Origin: Bradyrhizobium lablabi
GTDB lineage: Bacteria; Pseudomonadota; Alphaproteobacteria; Rhizobiales; Xanthobacteraceae
Reading direction: 5' to 3'
Assembly: GCF_018129385.1 (NCBI RefSeq)
Contig: NZ_JAFCLN010000008.1
Coordinates: 62,001 to 126,000, forward strand
DNA length: 64,000 nucleotides
The translations under genes and the position numbers were made by a program. Shown here piece by piece: positions 53,110 to 63,084 of this stretch. The notes beneath the pieces were generated by a model. That model made no database searches. It was given only the letters and a program-made list of their open reading frames with translations, and was not told the origin of the DNA. The stretch's first letter is position 1. Every line of letters begins with the position of its first letter.

Positions 53110-54498
53110 CTATTTCTCCCGCACCATCATCAGCAGCACCATCCCGACCGAGAAAAACAGCACCAGCACGGCCATGCCCGCCTTCTGGTTCTGCGTCGCC
53201 GCGGTGATCGCGCCGATCAGCAGCGGCCCGATGAACGAGGTGACTTTCCCCGTTAGCGCGAACAGGCCAAAATATTGCGCGATGCGATCTCTTGGCGCGA
53301 GGCGGATCAGCAGCGTGCGCGCGGCCGCCTGTAGCGGCCCGCCAGCGGCGCCGATCAGGCATCCCAGCACGAGATAGGCGCGCTCGGATGCGGAAGCGAA
53401 CAAGCCGCCGCCGGGAACCGGCGGCGCGACCTCGATGAAGAAGATCGAGTCCTTGTCGACCAGCAGGATCGCGACGACAGCCGACAGCAGTACGATCATG
53501 CTGCCCGCGATCACGCGTTTCGGTCCAAAGATGTCGTCGAGCTTGCCGCCGAACCAGGCGCCGAACACGCCGGCGACTGCCAGGATGATGCCGAACGTGC
53601 CGATCTGGATGGTGTGCCAGCCGAAGGTGGTCGCGGCGTAGATGCCGCCGAAGGCGAACAGCGAGACCAGGCCGTCGGTGTAGATCATGTTGGCGAGCAA
53701 AAAAATCGCCATCGATCTCTGCTTCGGCAATTCGGCGAGCGTTTGCTTGAGTTCGAGCAGACCTGCGCGCAATGCCTCCCGCACCGGACGTTTTGCCGGA
53801 TAATCCGGCGTCAGCAAGAACATCGGCAGCACGAAGATGATGAACCAGAGGCCGGTGAGCGGGCCGGTGATGCGGTCGCCCTGGTGCGTGACGGGATCGA
53901 GCCCGAACAGCGGCGTCAGTCCGAACAGCGTGCGGCCGGTTTGCGGACTCGCGGCGAGAAAGCCGAGCACCAGGATCAGGCTCACGATGCCGCCGAGATA
54001 GCCGGTGGCCCAGCCGGTTCCCGACAACCGTCCGATCCGTTCCGGCGGCACCAGCGTTGGCATCATCGCATTGTTGAATACGGTCGCGAATTCAACGCCG
54101 ACGCTGGCGACCGCATAGGCGATCAGAACCGGCACGATCACGCTGGGATCGCCGGGCTTGCCGATCCACATCGCGCTCGCGCCGATCACCAATAGCGCGC
54201 CGAAGCCAGCGATCCACGGCTTGCGCCGGCCGCTGGCATCGGCGATCGCGCCAAGCACCGGCGACAGCAGGCCGATCGTCAGCCCCGCGCCCGCGGCGGC
54301 AAATCCCCACATCGCCTGCCCCGCCGCCGGGTTCGGCGCGATGAAATTGGCAAAGTAGGGCGCGAACACGAAGGTCGTGATCAGCGTGAAATAGGGTTGC
54401 GCGGCCCAGTCGAAGAGAATCCAGCTAATGACGGCGGAGCGGCGCGGATAGGCCGGTTTTGCATCCATGCCATCTACCGCCAAAACCGTCGCCGTCAT
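53110..54498 (-). CDS. MFS transporter, UMF1 (Atg22-like) family
   Basis: About 462 residues; the ATG at 54498 or the one at 54468 (MDAKPAYPRR) are both plausible, the latter being close to the conserved start. Twelve predicted helices; family marks are WILFDWAAQPYFTLITTFVFAPYFA near the N-terminus, GRRKPWI in the loop after helix 2, and ATVFNNAMMPTLVPPERIGRLSGTGWATGY in helices 4-5. UMF1 members are related to the vacuolar amino acid exporter Atg22; bacterial substrates are unknown. Confidence 0.88.
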   Translation of the reverse strand: MTATVLAVDGMDAKPAYPRRSAVISWILFDWAAQPYFTLITTFVFAPYFANFIAPNPAAGQAMWGFAAAGAGLTIGLLSPVLGAIADASGRRKPWIAGFGALLVIGASAMWIGKPGDPSVIVPVLIAYAVASVGVEFATVFNNAMMPTLVPPERIGRLSGTGWATGYLGGIVSLILVLGFLAASPQTGRTLFGLTPLFGLDPVTHQGDRITGPLTGLWFIIFVLPMFLLTPDYPAKRPVREALRAGLLELKQTLAELPKQRSMAIFLLANMIYTDGLVSLFAFGGIYAATTFGWHTIQIGTFGIILAVAGVFGAWFGGKLDDIFGPKRVIAGSMIVLLSAVVAILLVDKDSIFFIEVAPPVPGGGLFASASERAYLVLGCLIGAAGGPLQAAARTLLIRLAPRDRIAQYFGLFALTGKVTSFIGPLLIGAITAATQNQKAGMAVLVLFFSVGMVLLMMVREK

Positions 54499-54616
54499 CA
54501 AAAGCCGCCCATCCAGATCACAAACAGGCGTTTTGCCCGCCGCACCGAAACCCATATAGCATCCATGGATACGATGACGCTTCACGTTGTCGCATGGCGC
54601 TCATGACAGGCATTTG

Positions 54617-56362
54617 ATGACCCCAATGACCAACTGGCGGAAAATTTTCGCCGCTGCGGCGATTGTCATCGCATTCACGACTCCTGCGAGTGCGCAGGAG
54701 CGCCGCGTCTATTCACCACCCGCCTCCGCTCATTCGGTCCGCGGCACCTCCGCCGAGAACGGCATGGTGGTGGCGCAGGAAAGACTGGCAACGCAAATCG
54801 GCGCCGACGTGCTGCGCCAGGGCGGCAACGCGGTCGACGCCGCGGTCGCGGTCGGCTTTGCGATGGCGGTAAGTTATCCGCGCGCCGGAAATATCGGCGG
54901 CGGCGGTTTCATGGTGATCCATTCCGCCGAGCGCGGCCAGGACGTCGCGATCGACTTTCGCGAGACCGCGCCGGCAGCGACCAAGCAGGACATTTTTCTC
55001 GGCCCCGACGGCAAGCCCGATCCGGCAAAGTCGCGCGATTCGGCACTCGGCATCGGCGTGCCCGGAACCGTCGCCGGACTCGCGCTGGCGCTGGAAAAAT
55101 TCGGCTCGGGCAACTTTACGCTCGCGCAAATCATCAAGCCCGCGATCGACCTCGCCCGCGACGGATTTGTCGTCACCGACGACACCGCCGACACACTATC
55201 CTTTATGTATCAGCGGATGGCTCGCTGGCCGAATTCAGCCAAATCGTTTTCGCGCCCCGACGGCACCCCGCTCCACGAGGGCGACCGGCTGATCCAGAGC
55301 GATCTGGCGGCAACGCTGACCGCCGTCGCCGAGCAGGGCCCGCGCGGCTTCTATGAGGGGCCGGTTGCGGAAAAACTCGCCAAGGCCGTTCGCGATTCCG
55401 GCGGCATCATGACGGCAGACGATCTGAAATCATATCAGGCCGTGATCCGCGCGCCGGTGCGCGGCTCCTATCGCGGCTACGACATCGTCGCAATGCCGCT
55501 GCCTTCCTCGGGCGGCACCGTGCTGGTGGAGATCCTGAACATCCTCGAAGGATTTGCGCTCGCCGACATGAAGCAAAACTCCGCCGCCTCGCTGCATGTC
55601 ATGATCGAGGCGATGAAGCGCGCCTATGCCGACCGCGCCCGCTACCTCGGCGACCCCGCCTTCATCAACGCGCCCACCAACATCCTGCTGTCCAAGGACT
55701 ACGCGGCCAAACAGCGCGCCACTATCGATCTGGCGCGCGCCACGCCATGGGCCGATGCGGCGCCGAAAGCGCCGGCGCGCGAAGGTTCCAACACCACGCA
55801 TTATTCGGTGGTCGATGCCAGGGGCAATGCGGTCAGCACCACCTACACGCTGAATTTCCCCTATGGGGTCGGCCTCGTCGCCGAAGGCACCGGCGTGCTG
55901 CTCAACAACGAGCTCGACGATTTCACCGCGGCGCCCGGCGCCTCCAACGCTTTCGGCCTGGTCGGCTTCGAGGCCAATCTGCCGGGTCCTGGCAAGCGGC
56001 CGCTGTCGTCGATGTCGCCCACCATCGTGCTGAAGGACGGCAAGCCTGTGCTGGTCACGGGCTCGCCCGGCGGCAGCCGCATCATCTCAGCGGTGACGCA
56101 GGTGATCGTCAACGCGCTCGACTACAGGATGGACATCGCGGCCGCGGTCGCCGCACCTCGCATGCACCATCAATGGCTGCCCGAGGATGTCCGCTTCGAG
56201 CGCGGTTTTCCGGAAGAGGTGCTGTCGGAGCTGAAGGCTAGGGGCCACAAGGTGGTCGATCAGCTCGGCCAGACCTCCGCCAATTCGATCGCCGTCACGC
56301 CGCATGGCTGGGAAGGGGCCCCCGACCCGCGCACCCGCGGCGCCTGGGCGGAAGGGTATTAG
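54617..56362 (+). CDS. ggt: Gamma-glutamyltransferase
   Basis: 581 residues from the ATG at 54617. Signal peptide ends ASAQ. Family motifs: VLRQGGNAVDAAVAVGFAM, NIGGGGFMV, AVIRAPVRGSYRGYDI, and the autoprocessing site EGSNTTHYSVVD with catalytic T393, which becomes the N-terminus of the small subunit. It hydrolyses or transfers the gamma-glutamyl group of glutathione in the periplasm. The lid and SPGGSRI elements (LVTGSPGGSRI) are intact. Confidence 0.95.
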   Translation: MTPMTNWRKIFAAAAIVIAFTTPASAQERRVYSPPASAHSVRGTSAENGMVVAQERLATQIGADVLRQGGNAVDAAVAVGFAMAVSYPRAGNIGGGGFMVIHSAERGQDVAIDFRETAPAATKQDIFLGPDGKPDPAKSRDSALGIGVPGTVAGLALALEKFGSGNFTLAQIIKPAIDLARDGFVVTDDTADTLSFMYQRMARWPNSAKSFSRPDGTPLHEGDRLIQSDLAATLTAVAEQGPRGFYEGPVAEKLAKAVRDSGGIMTADDLKSYQAVIRAPVRGSYRGYDIVAMPLPSSGGTVLVEILNILEGFALADMKQNSAASLHVMIEAMKRAYADRARYLGDPAFINAPTNILLSKDYAAKQRATIDLARATPWADAAPKAPAREGSNTTHYSVVDARGNAVSTTYTLNFPYGVGLVAEGTGVLLNNELDDFTAAPGASNAFGLVGFEANLPGPGKRPLSSMSPTIVLKDGKPVLVTGSPGGSRIISAVTQVIVNALDYRMDIAAAVAAPRMHHQWLPEDVRFERGFPEEVLSELKARGHKVVDQLGQTSANSIAVTPHGWEGAPDPRTRGAWAEGY

Positions 56363-56393
56363 CGCAGGAATCGTAGAGCGGGCCAAGCGACAG

Positions 56394-56464
56394 CGTGCCC
56401 ACCGTTCCATTCACAATCCGGAACGATTGGTGGGCACGGCGCAATGCGCCTTTGCCCACCCTAC
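56394..56464. repeat. Inverted repeat, family F
   Basis: cgtgcccaccgttcc mirrors ggaacgattggtgggcacg, followed by gcgcaatgcgc and tttgcccaccctac. It fills the spacer between ggt and the SDR gene. Confidence 0.65.
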
Positions 56465-56512
56465 AGCGTCGGCGTAGATTGCCTTTGCATGCGACCGCAA
56501 AGGAGCCCTCCC

Positions 56513-57409
<897 letters not shown>

Positions 57410-57411
57410 AT

Positions 57412-57500
57412 GTGATCCGGACCCGTAGGGCCGCGTCAGCGCAAAGTGGGCACCGGTTTTCCCTCGCGACAAACGCGAAGCGTTTGCGCGGCGATCACGC
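57412..57500. repeat. Palindromic repeat, family B, expanded copy
   Basis: gtgatccgg and gatcacgc are the outer arms; core aaagtgggcaccggttttcc is as in other copies, with extra stems on both sides (gacccgtagggccgcg and gcgaagcgtttgcgc). Confidence 0.65.
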
Positions 57501-57530
57501 TCAAACAAATAAGCAACGCCGGAGAACTGC

Positions 57531-58926
57531 GTGACTGCCTGGAAGTGGATTTTCGCCGCGACGACTACCCTGTTCCTTGCAACGCTCGCGGCGCTGAGCA
57601 TCCATTTCCGCCCCGACCGCGCCATCCGTGTCGGCACCGGCGGCCTCGCGCATATCATCTGCTCCAAGACGTTCGTCTCCGGTCTCGATCCGCAGGAGGT
57701 GTTCGCAGCGACGCTGGAGCGCCCCGGCTTCCGCCGCTTGCGTCATGCACTGAGTTTCCAGATCGACCGAAAGACAAAGACCGTCGAAGCATCGGTGCTC
57801 GGCTTCTACAAAAACCGCGCCTTATTCCACGACGGGCTCGGCTGCGTCGAGCAGCACGGAACGAAACAGCCCTATGTCCTGAAGAACGACGTCGAGGCAT
57901 TGAAGGTGCCGAAGACGCCCCCGCTATTGCCCGAGATTGCCGGGCCTGCCGTCGTCGAGCCGGCCGATTCCGCGCTTAAAACTGCGCTCGACCATGCCTT
58001 CGAGGAATCGGCCGCGCCGCCGTTCCGGCGCACCAAGGCGGTTGTCGTGGTGCATGACGGCAGGGTGATTGCCGAACGCTATGCGCCCGGCATCGGCATC
58101 GATACACAGCTCTCCGGTTTCTCCATGACAAAGTCGCTCATCAACGCGCTGATCGGCGTGCTCAACCAGCACGGCCTGACCTCGCCGTCGATCCCGGCGT
58201 CGATTCCGGAATGGCGCAACATCGACGATCCGCGCCGCGAGATCGAAATCGAACATCTCATGCGCATGACCACAGGCCTCGATCTCGACGAGACCAATTC
58301 CGGCTTCGACCGGTCGAGCCAGATGTATCTGGAGGATGATCTGTCCGCCTACGCGGTCAATTCAAGAATGATCGCCCCGCTCGGCACACGCTTTCATTAT
58401 TCCGGCGCGACCACGCAGATCCTGGCGCGCGTCGTTCGCGACCTCACCGGCGGGCCGGAGCAGACGCTCGCCTTTGCCTGGCGCGAATTGTTCAATCCGC
58501 TCGGCATGCGCAACGTCACGCTGGAATTCGACGGCGCCGGCACGCTGCAAGGCGCCAACTACATGCTGGCCAGCGCGCGCGACTGGGCCAAGCTCGGCGT
58601 GCTCTATGCCAATGACGGCGTCGTCGGCGGCAAGAAAGTCCTGCACCCGGATTGGGTAGACTTTTGCGCCGCCGCCACCCTCGGCACCGACTACGCCGCG
58701 GGCTTCTACACCAACCGCAGCGATCATCCCGATGCGAAAGGACGCGTGCTATCAGGCATGCCCCGCGACTCCCTTCTTCGCGTCAGGCCTTCTGGGCCAG
58801 CGCATCGTGATCGTCCCGTCGCACAAGCTCGTCGTCGTGCGCCTCGGCGATACGGTCGAGCCGACCGGCGACATCAGAGGCGTCGCGCGGCTGGTGAAAG
58901 AAGTGATCGCCGCGATCGGGCATTGA
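57531..58926 (+). pseudogene. Serine hydrolase (class C beta-lactamase family), frameshifted near the 3' end
   Basis: A GTG start (ggaga upstream) opens a 466-codon frame with an N-terminal membrane helix, S198-x-x-K201 in LSGFSMTKSL, YSG (HYSGATTQ) and FNPLGMRNVTLEFDG, typical of the beta-lactamase/penicillin-binding class. After SGMPRDS (about residue 413) the frame becomes low-complexity Arg-rich. The expected end, FFASGLLGQRIVIVPSHK then LVVVRLGDTVEP, continues in another frame to the TGA at 58924-58926. Removing one C from the run at 58771-58773 gives GMPRDSFFASGLLGQR in one frame. Either a real inactivating insertion or a sequence error. Confidence 0.8.
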
Positions 58927-58939
58927 ACTGACCCCTCTG

Positions 58940-59024
58940 CCGTCATTGCGAGGAGCGAAGCGACGAAGCAATCCATCTTTCCCAGTGCCGTACTATGGAT
59001 TGCTTCGCTTCGCTCGCAATGACG
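58940..59024 (-). repeat. Asymmetric palindromic repeat, family A (long-short)
   Basis: Long arm ccgtcattgcgaggagcg first, short arm tggattgcttcgcttcgc...aatgacg second. Placed between the convergent serine-hydrolase and GST genes. Confidence 0.85.
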
Positions 59025-59030
59025 TAGAGA

Positions 59031-59696
59031 CTACCTTCCCACCTCATACGGCCCGCCCTTTTCCAGCGCCCGCTTGTAGGCCGGCCGCGCATGAATCTTC
59101 TCCAGCCACGCCATCGCCTTTGGATGCCCCTGCTCCAATCCTGCGCGCGCGGAAGCCGCTTCCAGCGGAAAGCTCATCTGGATGTCGGCGGCAGAAAATT
59201 CATTACCGGCGAACCATTCGCTTTTCGCAAGCTCGCTTTCCCAATAATCCATGTGCTGCTTGAGCTGCGGATTGACCAGCGTGGTCAGCGCCTGGTTCGA
59301 CACCTTGCGCACCAGCGGCCGCAGCAAAGCCGGCGCGCGCTTCGGCATCAGCGTGAACAGCAATTTTAGCAGCAGCGGCGACATCGCCGAGCCTTCGGCG
59401 TAGTGCAGCCAATAGGTATAGCGCAGCCGTTCCGGCGTGTTGGGCGGCGGGACCAGACGGCCGTTGCCGTAGGTCGCGATAAGGTATTCGGCGATCGCGC
59501 CCGACTCGGCGATGGTGTTGCCGTTGTCGGTGACAACAGGCGATTTACCGAGCGGATGGATCGCGCGCAGCTCCCTCGGCGCGCGCATGTCCGGCTGACG
59601 CTGATAGCGCACGATCTCGTACGGCACGCCCAACTCCTCGAGCAGCCACAGCACCCGCTGCGAGCGCGAGTTGTTGAGATGATGAACCGTCAGCAT
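59031..59696 (-). CDS. Glutathione S-transferase
   Basis: 221 residues. Thioredoxin-fold N-terminal domain: LTVHHLNNSRSQRVLWLLEELGVPYEI with the active-site Ser region (NNSRSQR), HPLGKSPVV (cis-Pro) and AESGAIAEYLIATYG (gamma-glutamyl-binding ES). Helical C-terminal domain with SAADIQMSFPLEA. Conjugates or reduces electrophiles with glutathione. Divergent from the DUF2239 gene and shares its 168-bp regulatory region. Confidence 0.93.
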   Translation of the reverse strand: MLTVHHLNNSRSQRVLWLLEELGVPYEIVRYQRQPDMRAPRELRAIHPLGKSPVVTDNGNTIAESGAIAEYLIATYGNGRLVPPPNTPERLRYTYWLHYAEGSAMSPLLLKLLFTLMPKRAPALLRPLVRKVSNQALTTLVNPQLKQHMDYWESELAKSEWFAGNEFSAADIQMSFPLEAASARAGLEQGHPKAMAWLEKIHARPAYKRALEKGGPYEVGR

Positions 59697-59790
59697 GAGC
59701 GTCCCCCTCCACGAATTTACGGTGCTCCCGTATCAGGCCTCGGCGGGTTTTGCGACGTGGAGGCGGGTCGGCGGACCATCTCGACAATTT

Positions 59791-59834
59791 ATTATCCGGG
59801 TAATATTGACTCCATGAATATACCCGGGTATAAA
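59791..59834 (+). promoter_or_regulatory. Promoter with two palindromic operators for the DUF2239 gene
   Basis: -35 TTGACT (59806-59811) and -10 TATAAA (59829-59834) are 17 bases apart. ATTATCCGGGTAAT (59791-59804) lies immediately upstream of the -35, and the perfect palindrome TATACCCGGGTATA (59819-59832) fills the spacer and overlaps the -10. Both follow TAyCCGGrTA and their centres are 28 bases apart. A dimeric regulator bound here would block the polymerase. Confidence 0.75.
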
Positions 59835-59864
59835 TACCCCATGTGGCCCTTTCGGAAACGCAAA

Positions 59865-60455
59865 ATGACTCAAAGCTTTACCGCCTTCGAAGGCGAGCGT
59901 CGCCTCGTTACGGGGTCGCTCGCCGAGGTTGCCCTCGCCATCAAGCGTGCCGGCCGCCGGGCCGAGCCGGTCCTCATCTTCAACGATGCGAGCGGCCGCT
60001 CGCTCGATCTCGACCTGCGCGGCAGCGATGACGAGATCATCGCAAGGCTGCCGCGCACCGCACCTGCAACGCCTGCGCCCGAGGCCGACCCCACCGAACC
60101 GCGCGGCCGCGGCCGTCCGAAGCTCGGCGTGGTGGCGCGCGAGGTAACGCTGTTGCCGCGGCACTGGGAATGGCTCAACGCCCAGCCGGGCGGCGCGTCG
60201 GTGGCCCTGCGCAAGCTCGTGGACGAGGCCCGCCGCGTCAGCGGCGACCGCGACCGGCTGCGCGCCGCGCGCGATGCGGCCTACCACTTCATGTCCGCGA
60301 TGGCCGGCAACTTCGCCAACTTCGAGGAGGCTTCGCGCGCTTTGTTCGCTGATGACCTGCGGCGCTTTGCCGGCCTGGTCGCCGACTGGCCCGTGGACGT
60401 CCGCGATCATATCGTCAAGCTCGCCTATAGCGACCAGGCCGGCCAGCGAGCGTAA
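59865..60455 (+). CDS. DUF2239 family protein
   Basis: 196 residues from the ATG at 59865, which gives MTQSFTAFEGERRLVTGS, and lies about 25 bases past the predicted transcription start. The DUF2239 core is IFNDASGRSLDLDLRGSDDEI, then an acidic/Pro linker and GRGRPKLGVVAREVTLLPRHWEWLNAQPGGASVALRKLVDEARR, a ribbon-helix-helix-like end. The family is found mostly in proteobacteria and is of unknown function. Control by paired operators suggests a stress- or ligand-induced gene. Confidence 0.87.
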   Translation: MTQSFTAFEGERRLVTGSLAEVALAIKRAGRRAEPVLIFNDASGRSLDLDLRGSDDEIIARLPRTAPATPAPEADPTEPRGRGRPKLGVVAREVTLLPRHWEWLNAQPGGASVALRKLVDEARRVSGDRDRLRAARDAAYHFMSAMAGNFANFEEASRALFADDLRRFAGLVADWPVDVRDHIVKLAYSDQAGQRA

Positions 60456-60568
60456 CCTCCCAAAAGGACGGGGCGGAATGACACCCTCATTCCGCCCGTC
60501 TGTTGATCCCGCGTCCCCGACCCGCTAGGAATGATAGGGATCATATAAGAAAATGCCGGGAGGATGCC

Positions 60569-61174
60569 GTGAGCCAAAATCCGCAATTCATGTTCGATTT
60601 CGGCAGCCCGAACGCGTTCCTCAGCCATGAGGCGATCCCGGCGATCGAAAAGCGCACCGGCGTGAAGTTCGAATACATACCGATCCTGCTCGGCGGCATT
60701 TTCAAAGCCACCAACAACAAATCGCCGGCCGAGACGCTCGCCGGCGTCAAGAACAAGCCCGAATTCCACGCGCTGGAAACCGAGCGGTTCGTCAAGCGCT
60801 TTGGCGTAAAGCCCTACACCTGGAACCCGTTCTTCCCGGTCAACACGCTCAACCTGATGCGCGCGGCGGTCGCCGCGCAATTGGAGGGCGTGTTCGAAAA
60901 ATATGTCGAGGCCGCCTTCCACCACATGTGGGTCGAGCCGAAGAAGATGGACGATCCGGCGGTCGCGGCGAAGGCGCTTTCCGATTCCGGCCTCGATGCT
61001 GCAAAACTGCTCGCCCGCGCGCAGGAGCCCGAGGTCAAGGCCCGGCTGATCGAGAACACCCAATTCGCCGTCGCGCGCGGCGCGTTCGGCTCGCCGACCT
61101 TCTTTGTCGGCAACGAGATGTTCTTCGGCAAGGAACAGCTCCGCGAAGTCGAGGAGATGGTGTCGGGCGGATAA
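60569..61174 (+). CDS. 2-hydroxychromene-2-carboxylate isomerase family protein
   Basis: 201 residues from the GTG at 60569 with gggagg upstream. DSBA/kappa-GST fold: FMFDFGSPNAFLSHEA (with the active-site Ser), YIPILLGGIFKATNN, WNPFFPVNTLNLMRAA, and GAFGSPTFFVGNEMFFGKEQL near the C-terminus. HCCA isomerases use glutathione in aromatic degradation; here the function may be general glutathione chemistry. No ring-cleavage genes are near. Confidence 0.9.
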   Translation: MSQNPQFMFDFGSPNAFLSHEAIPAIEKRTGVKFEYIPILLGGIFKATNNKSPAETLAGVKNKPEFHALETERFVKRFGVKPYTWNPFFPVNTLNLMRAAVAAQLEGVFEKYVEAAFHHMWVEPKKMDDPAVAAKALSDSGLDAAKLLARAQEPEVKARLIENTQFAVARGAFGSPTFFVGNEMFFGKEQLREVEEMVSGG

Positions 61175-61180
61175 TCACTA

Positions 61181-61266
61181 CCGTCATTGCGAGGAGCGAA
61201 GCGACGAAGCAATCCATCTATCCCCGTGCGGAGACGTGGATTGCTTCGCTTCGCTCGCAATGACGG
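61181..61266 (-). repeat. Asymmetric palindromic repeat, family A (long-short)
   Basis: Long arm first (ccgtcattgcgaggagcg), short arm second (gcttcgctcgcaatgacgg), loop tctatccccgtgcggagacg. Separates the isomerase and SDR genes. Confidence 0.85.
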
Positions 61267-61281
61267 AATTCGGAGAGCCAC

Positions 61282-62019
61282 ATGCAAAAACGAAACGCCA
61301 CCTGCGCCGTGATCGGGGCCGGCGATTACATCGGCGCCGAGATCGCCAAGAAATTCGCAGCCGAAGGCTTTACCGTGTTCGCCGGCCGCCGCAACGGCGA
61401 AAAGCTCGAACCGCTGGTGAAGGAAGTGGAAGCCGCCGGCGGTACCATTTTCGGCCGCTCGCTCGATGCGCGCAATGAGGAGGAAACCACCGCCTTCCTC
61501 AACGACGCCGACAAGCACGCGCCGCTGGAAGTCTGCATCTTCAATGTCGGCGCCAACGTCAATTTCCCGATCCTGGAAACCACCGACCGCGTCTTCCGAA
61601 AAGTGTGGGAGATGGCGTGCTGGGCCGGCTTTGTCGCGGGCCGCGAATCCGCGCGGCTGATGGTGCCGCGCGGCCAGGGCAATATCTTCTTCACCGGCGC
61701 GACCGCTTCGCTGCGCGGCGGCAGCGGCTATGCCGCCTTTGCCAGCGCCAAGTTCGGCCTGCGCGCGGTGGCGCAGGCGATGGCGCGCGAGCTCGGCCCG
61801 AAGAACATCCACGTTGCCCATCTCATCATCGATTCCGGCGTCGACACCGCTTGGGTACGCGAGCGCCGCGCCCAGATCTGGGGCAAGGAAGCGCTCGACA
61901 ATCCGGACTTGCTGATGCCGCCGGCCTCGGTCGCAGCATCCTACTGGCAACTCTACCAGCAGCCGCGCAGCGCCTGGACATTCGAATTGGAGATCAGGCC
62001 GTTCGGCGAGAAATGGTGA
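61282..62019 (+). CDS. SDR-family oxidoreductase, atypical
   Basis: 245 residues. CAVIGAGDYIGAEIAKKFA replaces the usual TGxxxGIG, FVFAGRRNGEKL-type NADP segment, ICIFNVGANV in the NAG position, and FFTGATASLRGGSGYAAFASAKFGLR where the Tyr-x3-Lys would be YAAFASAK, with the Lys offset. It is related to SDRs but the catalytic spacing is unusual. It may be a reductase or inactive; substrate unknown. Confidence 0.82.
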   Translation: MQKRNATCAVIGAGDYIGAEIAKKFAAEGFTVFAGRRNGEKLEPLVKEVEAAGGTIFGRSLDARNEEETTAFLNDADKHAPLEVCIFNVGANVNFPILETTDRVFRKVWEMACWAGFVAGRESARLMVPRGQGNIFFTGATASLRGGSGYAAFASAKFGLRAVAQAMARELGPKNIHVAHLIIDSGVDTAWVRERRAQIWGKEALDNPDLLMPPASVAASYWQLYQQPRSAWTFELEIRPFGEKW

Positions 62020-62034
62020 TGCATACCGTTCATG

Positions 62035-62122
62035 CGTCATGGCCGGGCTTGACCCGGCCGTCCACGTCTTACTTTCTATCCCAACAAGAACGCGGATGCC
62101 CGGGACAAGCCCGGGCATGACG
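62035..62122. repeat. Inverted repeat, family G
   Basis: cgtcatggccgggcttgacccgg at the left and gcccgggacaagcccgggcatgacg at the right, each also a hairpin. Confidence 0.75.
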
Positions 62123-62146
62123 AAGAGCAAATTCGGAGACTTGGAT

Positions 62147-63070
62147 ATGCGCACTCTCGTGGTCGGCGCCGGCGCCATCGGCGGTTACTTTGGCGGACGG
62201 CTGCTACAGGCCGGCCAGGACATCACCTTTCTGGTGCGGCCGAAGCGCACTTCCGAGCTCGCCAGGGACGGCCTCGTCATCAAGAGCCCGGGCGGCGACG
62301 TCACGCTGAAGAACCCGCCGACCGTGCAGGCCGACAAGCTCAACGAAAAATTCGATGTGGTGCTGCTGAGCTGCAAGGCGTTCGACCTCGACGATGCCAT
62401 CAAATCGTTTGCGCCCGCGGTCGGACCTGACACCTCGATCATCCCGCTGCTCAACGGCATGCTGCATCTCGACGTGCTCGACAAAAAATTCGGGCGCGAG
62501 CGCGTGCTTGGCGGCCTCTGCGCCATCGCGGCGACGTTGAACGAGAAGCGCGAGGTGGTGCAGCTTGCGCCGATGCAGTCGCTCGGCTTTGGCGAGCGCG
62601 CCGGCGGCATGTCGGACCGCGTCAGGAAGATCGCCGACGTCGTCGCCAAGGGCAATTTCAACGGCGCGCCGAGCGAGAACGTGATGCAGGACATGTGGGA
62701 GAAGTGGGTCTTCCTCGCCTCGCTCGCGGCCTCGACCTGCCTGATGCGAACCTCCGTCGGCAACATTCTGGCGGTGCCCGGCGGCAAGGATTTCCTGCTC
62801 GGCATGCTCGACGAATGCAGCGCGGTCGCCTCGGCCGAAGGCTACGCGCCGGGCGGCCCGTTCTTCCAGCGCACCCGCGGCCTGCTCACGACTGAAGGTT
62901 CCCCGCTGACCGCCTCGATGTTCCGCGACGTCAAGGGCGGTTTTCCGGTCGAAGCCGACCACGTGATCGGCGATCTCGTTGCCCGGGCGGATGCAGCAAA
63001 AATTCCGGTACCGAAGCTCAGGACGGCGTATACTCACCTGAAAGCTTACGAAAAACAGCGCGTGGGCTAA
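62147..63070 (+). CDS. Ketopantoate reductase (ApbA/PanE family)
   Basis: 307 residues from the ATG at 62147. N-terminal LVVGAGAIGGYFGGRLLQAGQD (GxGxxG), FLVRPKRTSEL (NADP Arg), LSCKAFDLDDAI with the catalytic Lys in SCK, and LLNGMLHLDVLD. Helical C-terminal domain with EADHVIGDLVARA. The family reduces 2-ketopantoate for CoA synthesis, but many paralogues have other keto-acid substrates, so a panE symbol is not given. Followed 14 bases later by an MBL-fold gene. Confidence 0.9.
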   Translation: MRTLVVGAGAIGGYFGGRLLQAGQDITFLVRPKRTSELARDGLVIKSPGGDVTLKNPPTVQADKLNEKFDVVLLSCKAFDLDDAIKSFAPAVGPDTSIIPLLNGMLHLDVLDKKFGRERVLGGLCAIAATLNEKREVVQLAPMQSLGFGERAGGMSDRVRKIADVVAKGNFNGAPSENVMQDMWEKWVFLASLAASTCLMRTSVGNILAVPGGKDFLLGMLDECSAVASAEGYAPGGPFFQRTRGLLTTEGSPLTASMFRDVKGGFPVEADHVIGDLVARADAAKIPVPKLRTAYTHLKAYEKQRVG

Positions 63071-63084
63071 TCCGGAATTTTTGA

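Noticed and set aside
59814..59864. Earlier start codons for the DUF2239 gene (59814 or 59841)
   Set aside because: They fall inside or at the predicted promoter; transcription should start near 59841, so the ATG at 59865 is the first usable start.
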